NCBI RefSeq assembly: GCF_016313185.1
Contig: NZ_CP066218.1
Span: 1,612,001 to 1,676,000, forward strand
Direction: 5' to 3'
Source: Mycolicibacterium baixiangningiae
GTDB lineage: Bacteria; Actinomycetota; Actinomycetes; Mycobacteriales; Mycobacteriaceae
Length of the DNA: 64,000 bases
Below, piece by piece: positions 58,351 through 64,000 of the stretch. The translations under genes were made by a program, and so were the position numbers. Each line of letters opens with the position of its first letter. Within the stretch, counting starts at the first letter, position 1. The notes beneath the pieces are model-generated. The model made no database searches. It was not told the origin of the DNA and saw only the letters and a list, made by a program, of their open reading frames with translations.

Positions 58351-58941
58351 ATGCCCACCTTGCAGCTGGTCCAGGACCCGGAAGCCGACGCGCTCCTGGA
58401 ATCAAACCCGTTCGCGCTGCTGGTCGGGATGCTGCTCGATCAGCAGTATCCGATGGAGGCGGCGTTCGCCGGGCCGAAGAAGATCGCCGACCGGATAGGC
58501 GGTGTCGACGCGCGCGAGATCGCCGAGCAAGACCCGGAGCAGTTCGCCGCCATGTGCGCGACGACGCCTGCGGTGCACCGGTTTCCCGGGTCGATGGCCA
58601 AACGCATCCAGGCGCTGGCGCAGTTGATCGTCGAGCGCTACGACGGTGATGCCGCCGCGCTGTGGACGTCGGGTGACCCCGACGGCGCCGAGGTGCTGCG
58701 CCGGCTCAAGGCGCTGCCCGGGTTCGGCGAGCAGAAGGCGAAGATCTTCCTCGCGCTGCTGGGCAAGCAGTACGGCGTGACGCCGCAGGGCTGGCGCGAG
58801 GCCGCCGGTGACTACGGCAAGGAGGGGACGTACATGTCGATCGCCGACGTGACCGATCCCGGTGCGCTGGAGAAGGTGCGCGCGTACAAGAAGCAGGCGA
58901 AGGCCCAGGCGAAAGATCGGGCCAAGTCCGCGGAGAGTTAG
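58351..58941 (+). CDS. HhH-GPD base-excision repair glycosylase (Rv1156-like)
   Basis: 196 residues. It opens with LLESNPFALLVGMLLDQQYPMEAAFAGP, the HhH-GPD type start, and has the hairpin LKALPGFGEQKAKIFLALLG and a later Asp region WREAAGDYG in which the catalytic Asp should lie. No iron-sulfur cluster Cys are seen. The gene order matches Rv1156. It probably removes damaged bases from DNA. The tail is Lys/Ala-rich. Confidence 0.87.
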   Translation: MPTLQLVQDPEADALLESNPFALLVGMLLDQQYPMEAAFAGPKKIADRIGGVDAREIAEQDPEQFAAMCATTPAVHRFPGSMAKRIQALAQLIVERYDGDAAALWTSGDPDGAEVLRRLKALPGFGEQKAKIFLALLGKQYGVTPQGWREAAGDYGKEGTYMSIADVTDPGALEKVRAYKKQAKAQAKDRAKSAES

Positions 58942-58989
58942 CGCGCGGTCTCGTGACTCATATGCCGATCTGCGAATAGGCTGAGGCGC

Positions 58990-59136
58990 ATGAAGACACA
59001 CCTGAACTGCCCGTGCGGTGAAGCGATCACCGGCAAGGACGAAGAAGATCTGGTCGAGAAGGCGCAAGCTCATCTGTCGGAGGCGCATCCCGGCCGCGAC
59101 TACGACCGCGACGCCATCCTGTTCATGGCCTACTGA
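58990..59136 (+). CDS. DUF1059 small zinc-binding protein
   Basis: 48 residues. NCPCGEAITGKDEEDLVEKAQAH gives a C-x-C and a later H (and a second H in SEAH), the DUF1059 pattern; such proteins probably bind zinc. It follows the HhH-GPD gene by 48 bases. Function unknown. Confidence 0.8.
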   Translation: MKTHLNCPCGEAITGKDEEDLVEKAQAHLSEAHPGRDYDRDAILFMAY

Positions 59137-59151
59137 CCCCGGCTGCTCCGC

Positions 59152-59208
59152 CGAGTTCTACGCCAGGGCTGTGCCGCTGGGCGATCAACGACCCTGATGT
59201 AGAACTCG
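59152..59208. repeat. Inverted repeat with 17-base arms
   Basis: Arms 59152-59168 and 59192-59208, two mismatches, the core CGAGTTCTA/TAGAACTCG. It lies just downstream of the DUF1059 gene and next to a second hairpin. Confidence 0.7.
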
Positions 59209-59215
59209 ACAAAGA

Positions 59216-59246
59216 GAATCCCCGGCCGCATGGCGACCGGGGATTC
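59216..59246. terminator. Convergent hairpin terminator
   Basis: A perfect 10-bp stem GAATCCCCGG/CCGGGGATTC around 11 bases, between the convergent DUF1059 and Rv1157c-like genes. It can end both units. Confidence 0.75.
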
Positions 59247-59262
59247 GTTCTGCCGTAAGAGC

Positions 59263-60261
59263 TCAGGGCACGACCGTCGATCCGATGGTCGGCATGAACT
59301 GGCACTGCTTCTCGGTGGTGGTGACCTGGCCGAAGATCGTCGACATGATGCTGCCCGATCCGGTGTCGACGATCGCGGTCAGCGTCGTCGGGCCCTCCGG
59401 GTTGATGTCCGAACGCGGTTTGAGGGTCGCGCTGCCGGACTTGCCGGTGGTCAGGTTCACCCACGTCACGTTCAGGGGTAGCTTCTGCTCGGCCGCCGGC
59501 CCCGGTGTGCCCACTGCGGTGAACACGTAGGCCGTCTGACTTGGTCCCGGTCCGGGGGCCGGGATCTTCGCCGGCCCGGCCACCGAGATCGCGGTGGCCA
59601 GGACGTTGCCGCCGTCCTTCAGACAGCCGTTGCTGATCGACGGGTACATGAAGTCCTGCGTCGGCGGGGCATCCGGACCGAATCCCGGCGGGCCCGGCGC
59701 GGGCGCCGGTTCCGGACCTGGCCCGGGCACCGGATTGGCCGCCTGGGCGACCGGGGCGGCTTCGGGAGCCGCGACCGGCGCCGCCACTTCGGGTGCCGGT
59801 AGGGCCGCGGGCGCTGCGACAGGCACGGCGGCCGGGTCCGGGCCGGGTGCGGGTGGCGTGGCGCCCGCGGGGAGCGGGCCGACGGCATGGGCGGGGTTGA
59901 CTCCCGCCGGCAGATGCGCCTGCGTGCCCGGTACGGCGCCCGGAGCCGGAACATGCGCGGCCGGCTCGGCCACGAACTGGTTGACCGCCGACGCCACGTC
60001 GCGGGACGGGGCGGGGGCCGCCACATCCCCGGCGAATACGGCGGCTGCGGCCATCAGCATCGATGCGGCGTTGTTCGGATCGGCCGCCGCCTGCTGGATG
60101 ACCGGACCGAGGCTTTCCATCGCGGGCAGACCGGGCGCCTGCAGCGCGTCGATCGGAAGCCCGGGTGCGGGATCGGCGGCGGCCGTCGCGCTGCTGAGTA
60201 GCAGTGCGACGGACGCGCCGACCCCGGCCGCGGTCGTCAACAGAGTTCGAGTCGGTGACAT
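59263..60261 (-). CDS. Secreted Ala/Pro-rich protein (Rv1157c-like)
   Basis: 332 residues. A signal peptide (LLTTAAGVGASVALLLSSATAAADP) is followed by Ala/Pro-rich linker with no fold until about residue 205. The C-terminal 120 residues are structured: DFMYPSISNGCLKDG with paired Cys (C214 and C319 region), beta-like strands and an end at GSTVVP. It has the same order and type as Rv1157c. Probable periplasmic or cell-wall protein, function unknown. Confidence 0.83.
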   Translation of the reverse strand: MSPTRTLLTTAAGVGASVALLLSSATAAADPAPGLPIDALQAPGLPAMESLGPVIQQAAADPNNAASMLMAAAAVFAGDVAAPAPSRDVASAVNQFVAEPAAHVPAPGAVPGTQAHLPAGVNPAHAVGPLPAGATPPAPGPDPAAVPVAAPAALPAPEVAAPVAAPEAAPVAQAANPVPGPGPEPAPAPGPPGFGPDAPPTQDFMYPSISNGCLKDGGNVLATAISVAGPAKIPAPGPGPSQTAYVFTAVGTPGPAAEQKLPLNVTWVNLTTGKSGSATLKPRSDINPEGPTTLTAIVDTGSGSIMSTIFGQVTTTEKQCQFMPTIGSTVVP

Positions 60262-60309
60262 GTCACTCCTCGCGAGTTTCGGTCAGGGCACAGTCGTTCG
60301 GGGCAGTGA

Positions 60310-60807
60310 TCAGGGCAGGGCCGAGACTGGGAAAATCGGCGGGACCGGCGCGGTGGCCGGTGCGCCGGCGGCGGGTGCGACGGGTGCGGCCACCGCCGGG
60401 GCGGCCGGGGTCGCGGCGGGCAGCAGGCTCGTCAGTGGCGAGCCCGCCGGCATCAGCGACGCCAACCCGCTCGGCATGTTCACGCCGGGCAGCGGCGACG
60501 TGGCCGCCGGTGTGCCCGGAACCGCAGGCGTCTGCGGCAGCGTGATCGACGCCGTCGCTCCGGGCGTGGTCGCCGGGACGGCCGGCGCGGCGGGGGTCGC
60601 GGCGGGCATTCCGGTGCCGGCCAGGGCCGAGGCGAAGGTCTGCAGCAGCTGCGGCGCGTTGCCCAGCTGGTCCAGGAACGGAATTCCCGGCGCAGGTGCG
60701 GGCGCCGCCGGCTGGGCGGCAGCGGTCGCACTGAGGCACAGGGCGAGCGGCACCGCACCGGCGGCAGCAATCACACTGGTCACGAGGGTTTTTCTGGTGA
60801 GTTTCAT
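60310..60807 (-). CDS. Secreted Ala/Pro-rich protein (Rv1158c-like)
   Basis: 165 residues, a signal peptide (about 1-33, cut near AAAQP), then Ala/Pro/Thr low-complexity to the end. Its neighbour at 59263 is the same type. It may be an exported structural or cell-wall-associated protein. No domain is seen. Confidence 0.8.
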   Translation of the reverse strand: MKLTRKTLVTSVIAAAGAVPLALCLSATAAAQPAAPAPAPGIPFLDQLGNAPQLLQTFASALAGTGMPAATPAAPAVPATTPGATASITLPQTPAVPGTPAATSPLPGVNMPSGLASLMPAGSPLTSLLPAATPAAPAVAAPVAPAAGAPATAPVPPIFPVSALP

Positions 60808-60906
60808 GGATCTCCCAATCCGTTGACAGCACGTCTGCGCCCGACGCTACGCAGTTACTGGTGTTACTCAAGTGACACGTGTGGCATTTATTCAACCGTT
60901 ACTGAG

Positions 60907-62187
60907 GTGACGGGAATCGGTTACCGGATCAGTAGAGTCGGGCGGATCGACACCTCCACCGCCGCCGCGGCGACCCGCACCCGACTGCCGAGCCGATTGG
61001 CTGCGGCGGCGCCCGTGCTGCTGGTGCTCAGCATCGCGGCGCGACTGGCGTGGACCTACCTCGCTGCCAACGGGGCCAACTTCGTCGACCTGCACGTGTA
61101 CGTGGGGGGCGCGGGTGCGCTCGACGAGCCCGGCACGCTCTACGACTTCGTCTACGCCGATCAGACGCCGGACTTTCCGCTGCCCTTCACCTACCCGCCG
61201 TTCGCCGCGGTCCTGTTCTATCCGCTGCACCTGCTGCCGTTCGGTGTCGTGGCGTTCGCGTGGCAGGTCGGCATCATCGCCGCGCTGTACGGCGTGGTCC
61301 GGCTCAGTCAGCGGTTACTCGCCGACGGTGGCGACCGCCGGACCGCGATGTTGTGGACGGCCCTCGGGATCTGGCTGGAACCGCTGCGCAGCACCTTCGA
61401 CTACGGACAGGTCAACGTCCTGTTGGTGCTGGCGGTGCTGGCGGCCGTGCACAGTTCCCGGTGGTGGCTGTCGGGCCTGCTGGTCGGCCTCGCCGCGGGG
61501 ATCAAGCTCACGCCCGCGGTGTCAGGGCTGTACTTCGTCGGTGCGCGACGCTGGAACGCAGCGATCTTCTCGGCGGTGGTGTTCGCCGCCACCGTCGCGG
61601 TGTCCGTGGCTGTGGTGGGGGAGCAGGCGCGCTATTACTTCACCGATCTGCTGGGTGACGCCGACCGCGTCGGTCCGATCGGCACGTCGTTCAACCAGTC
61701 CTGGCGCGGCGGCATCTCGCGCATCCTCGGGTACGACGCCGGCTACGGTCCGCTGGTCGTGACGGCGATCCTCATCACCGCGGTTCTCGCGGTGCTGGCG
61801 TGGCGGGCGATCGGCGGAAGCGCGGACCGGTTGGGCGCCATCGTCATCGTCCAGTTGTTCGGTCTTCTGCTGTCGCCGATCTCCTGGACCCACCACTGGG
61901 TGTGGATCCTGCCGCTGATGATCTGGCTGTGGCACGGGCCGCTGCGTCAGCACCTCGGAGCGCGCGTCCTGCGGTGGGCCTGGCTCGCGCTGACGGTGAT
62001 CGGCGTGCCGTGGCTGCTCAGCTTCGCCCAGCCGACGATCTGGGAGATCGGCCGGCCCTGGTACCTGGCGTGGGCCGGTCTGATCTACATCGTCGCCACG
62101 CTGACAACGCTGGCGTGGGTGGCCGCTACCGGTCGTCGTCGACGATGGCGTCGATCTCCCGGGCCATCTGCAGATCCTTCTGCGTGA
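60907..62187 (+). CDS. pimE: Polyprenyl-phosphate-mannose-dependent mannosyltransferase PimE
   Basis: 426 residues from GTG 60907, close to the 431 of the M. tuberculosis protein that I remember; further upstream codons are AT-rich and non-coding. GT87-type membrane enzyme: about ten helices, with the catalytic Asp in [12 protein letters not shown] (first loop), [32 protein letters not shown] and SWTHHWVW. It adds the fifth, alpha-1,2 mannose of phosphatidylinositol mannosides on the outer side of the membrane. Its 3' end overlaps the PCD gene, antisense, by 62 bases. Confidence 0.92.
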   Translation: MTGIGYRISRVGRIDTSTAAAATRTRLPSRLAAAAPVLLVLSIAARLAWTYLAANGANFVDLHVYVGGAGALDEPGTLYDFVYADQTPDFPLPFTYPPFAAVLFYPLHLLPFGVVAFAWQVGIIAALYGVVRLSQRLLADGGDRRTAMLWTALGIWLEPLRSTFDYGQVNVLLVLAVLAAVHSSRWWLSGLLVGLAAGIKLTPAVSGLYFVGARRWNAAIFSAVVFAATVAVSVAVVGEQARYYFTDLLGDADRVGPIGTSFNQSWRGGISRILGYDAGYGPLVVTAILITAVLAVLAWRAIGGSADRLGAIVIVQLFGLLLSPISWTHHWVWILPLMIWLWHGPLRQHLGARVLRWAWLALTVIGVPWLLSFAQPTIWEIGRPWYLAWAGLIYIVATLTTLAWVAATGRRRRWRRSPGPSADPSA

Positions 62188-62416
62188 TACCGCCCTCGGA
62201 ATGTGTCACCAGCACGAAAGTGACTGTCTGCCAACGGATGTCGATGTCGGGATGGTGGTCGTGCTCCTCTGCGCGCTCGGCTACCCGCCGCACGGCCTCG
62301 ATTCCGTCGAGGAATGCCGGGAACTCGACCGAGCGGCGCAGCGCCCCCTCGGTGCGCTCCCAGCCGTCGAGGTCCTGCAGGGCGACGTCCACCTCGTCGT
62401 CGGTCAACACAGCCAT
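62126..62416 (-). CDS. Pterin-4a-carbinolamine dehydratase
   Basis: 96 residues. [11 protein letters not shown] contains the active-site E-H-x-H-H-P motif, and the strand [17 protein letters not shown] is typical. It recycles the tetrahydropterin cofactor in eukaryotes; in actinobacteria the partner is unclear. Order matches Rv1159A. The end overlaps pimE antisense. Confidence 0.92.
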   Translation of the reverse strand: MAVLTDDEVDVALQDLDGWERTEGALRRSVEFPAFLDGIEAVRRVAERAEEHDHHPDIDIRWQTVTFVLVTHSEGGITQKDLQMAREIDAIVDDDR

Positions 62417-62443
62417 GCCGTCGACGGTATACCGTCACCGCTG

Positions 62444-62830
62444 ATGGCAGAGCAGATCGTCGTGGCCGGTGCGCTGATCGCAGGGTCGGCACTGTTGGTC
62501 GCGCAGCGGGAGCGGCCACCGGAACTGGCCGGACTCTGGGAGCTGCCGGGCGGAAAGGTCGCACCGGGGGAGACCGATGCCGACGCACTGGCGCGGGAGT
62601 TGTTGGAGGAGCTGGGCATCGAGGTCACCGTCGGCGTACGGATCGGTGACGACATCGCGCTGAACAGCTCGACGGTGCTGCGCGCCTACCGCGTCACCCA
62701 CACCGGCGGGCAGTTGCGGCCCATCGACCACCGCGCACTGCGCTGGGTGCGCGTCCAGGAACTCGACGAGCTGCCGTGGGTTCCGGCTGATCGGGCCTGG
62801 CTCAGCGCGCTCGGTCAGGCGCTTCGCTGA
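62444..62830 (+). CDS. mutT2: MutT2-type Nudix hydrolase
   Basis: 128 residues from ATG 62444; the longer frame is antisense to PCD. The Nudix box from G-K-V-A-P-G-E to REL-EELGI is complete (GGKVAPGETDADALARELLEELGI region). In M. tuberculosis MutT2 follows PCD and hydrolyses dCTP/5-methyl-dCTP or 8-oxo-dGTP; the segment IGDDIALNSSTVLRAYRVT supports the same group. It cleans the nucleotide pool. Confidence 0.87.
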   Translation: MAEQIVVAGALIAGSALLVAQRERPPELAGLWELPGGKVAPGETDADALARELLEELGIEVTVGVRIGDDIALNSSTVLRAYRVTHTGGQLRPIDHRALRWVRVQELDELPWVPADRAWLSALGQALR

Positions 62831-62837
62831 AGGCCTG

Positions 62838-63110
62838 TCAGAACCGCAGGCGGTCGTTGATCACCCGTGCCTCGTGCGCACTGCGCGGGTGATGCGCCGC
62901 ATAGAGCGGATGCAGCAGCATCGGATGTCTGCAGTGCGGGCAGGATTGCTGGGGCTGTCTGGCGGCGGCCACCGTCAGGTGATGACAGGTACTGCACCGC
63001 ACGACGTGGGCGGCGCCGATCCAGTTCATCAACCCGAGGTAGAGCGCGGCGATCGTGGCCACGGCCAACAGGATGATCAGGGCGACGGTCAGCGCCTCGT
63101 AAACCGCCAT
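62838..63110 (-). CDS. Membrane protein with C-terminal zinc ribbon
   Basis: 90 residues from ATG 63110, with GGAGGT six bases upstream (an in-frame ATG at 63128 lies inside that site). One hydrophobic helix (about 4-33) is followed by RCSTCHHL and CPHCRHP, two C-x-x-C-H type knuckles that should bind zinc. The rest is basic and His-rich. Function unknown. Confidence 0.78.
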   Translation of the reverse strand: MAVYEALTVALIILLAVATIAALYLGLMNWIGAAHVVRCSTCHHLTVAAARQPQQSCPHCRHPMLLHPLYAAHHPRSAHEARVINDRLRF

Positions 63111-63200
63111 GATCGCACCTCCAAGCATGTACGACAGACCCCGACGGGTGCCTCAACGGTACTCGCCGGCGGCTGAGAAGTCAGCAGGTCAGCGAGGTCG

Positions 63201-63368
63201 TCAGGCCTTACGGGCGCGCTTGTAGACCTTCTCCAGATCCTTGCCCCGGATTCCCATGTGTTCGGCCTTGAGCACCTTGTGCACCACCAGCGGACAACGT
63301 TTGCAGCGCGGTTTGCTCCGGCAACACTTCTTCTTCGGTTTGAGCTCGGCGAATTTGGCGGGTTTCAC
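63201..63368 (-). CDS. Small basic Cys-rich protein
   Basis: 55 residues from GTG 63368. [20 protein letters not shown] and then [16 protein letters not shown] hold four Cys (CC, C-x-x-C) in a Lys/Arg-rich setting, so zinc binding is likely. The C-terminal half repeats the KVLKAE ... KVYKRAR style helix. It is divergent from typA (gap 145 bases). The family is not recognised. Confidence 0.7.
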   Translation of the reverse strand: MKPAKFAELKPKKKCCRSKPRCKRCPLVVHKVLKAEHMGIRGKDLEKVYKRARKA

Positions 63369-63513
63369 GGACGGGCGGGATCCTGACGACGGGTGATCGG
63401 GAGGAGAAGTCGGTTCTCATACATTGCCATGAGGCCTCGCAACCGTGGTGACCTCCCTCGCACCCGCGGCTCTGCATTTCGCGATCGAGTCACCACACTG
63501 CGACAATCAGCGA

Positions 63514-64000
<487 letters not shown>

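Overview
The window is chromosomal DNA of a mycobacterium, most likely a fast-growing Mycolicibacterium-type species. The evidence is high G+C with GTG and TTG starts, ESX (type VII) secretion genes with EspG chaperones, a WS/DGAT-like acyltransferase, a KstR-type operator, MmpL and PimE genes, and gene order from about 38.8 kb onward that follows M. tuberculosis Rv1141c to Rv1165 (echA, mcr, SDR, mmpL13, methyltransferase, Sir2, GntR, omt, Rv1155, HhH-GPD, two Ala/Pro-rich secreted proteins, pimE, PCD, mutT2, typA). The Rv numbers come from memory of that genome; no search was run.

Positions 1 to 25.2 kb form a one-directional ESX substrate island on the + strand. In order it carries an EspA/EspE-like protein (cut by the window edge), an EspC/EspF-like partner, a PPE-like protein, an EspG chaperone, an EsxB/EsxA-like WXG100 pair closed by a perfect 18-bp hairpin, a small helical protein, a WXG-type protein with a long Asn/Gly/Asp tract, a second EspG, a YbaB/EspL-like protein, a WXG100 protein, and a single 16.2-kb gene for a 5,405-residue polymorphic toxin. 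No EccB/C/D/E or MycP gene is present, so the island supplies cargo and chaperones to a machine encoded elsewhere.

The giant protein is the highlight. It has a CpnT-like type VII N-terminus, a snapalysin-like HExxHxxGxxD site, two OmpA-like modules, two nearly identical papain-fold glutamine-deamidase domains plus a divergent third, a DUF3626-like domain, a perfect Nudix box directly before an ADP-ribosyltransferase-like domain, and an OTU-like cysteine protease. These are followed by an acidic stretch, a bipartite NLS-like basic motif, four roughly 100-residue HTH-like repeats, and a C-terminal zinc deaminase signature (HAE...CxxC). No immunity gene follows it. I read it as a multi-warhead effector, possibly aimed at eukaryotic cells.

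From 25.3 to 38.7 kb lie lipid and envelope genes: an SDR, a WS/DGAT homologue, DoxX, a DUF3556 membrane protein behind a KstR-type palindrome, a FadR-type regulator divergent from a thiolase / enoyl-CoA hydratase / acyl-CoA dehydrogenase operon, a FAS1 protein, a gamma carbonic anhydrase, a Rossmann-fold protein, a CPBP protease and an MFS exporter. From 38.8 to 50.5 kb is the mcr to Rv1155 block. From 50.5 to 58.1 kb are an MFS exporter and a set of two solute:sodium symporters, each with a small membrane partner, plus a LytS/LytR-type two-component system. From 58.3 kb to the end come DNA repair and small zinc proteins, two secreted Ala/Pro-rich proteins, pimE, PCD, mutT2 and the start of typA.

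I saw no tRNA or rRNA gene, no insertion sequence and no CRISPR array. Gaps between genes longer than about 100 bases are few; the informative ones are listed as sites.
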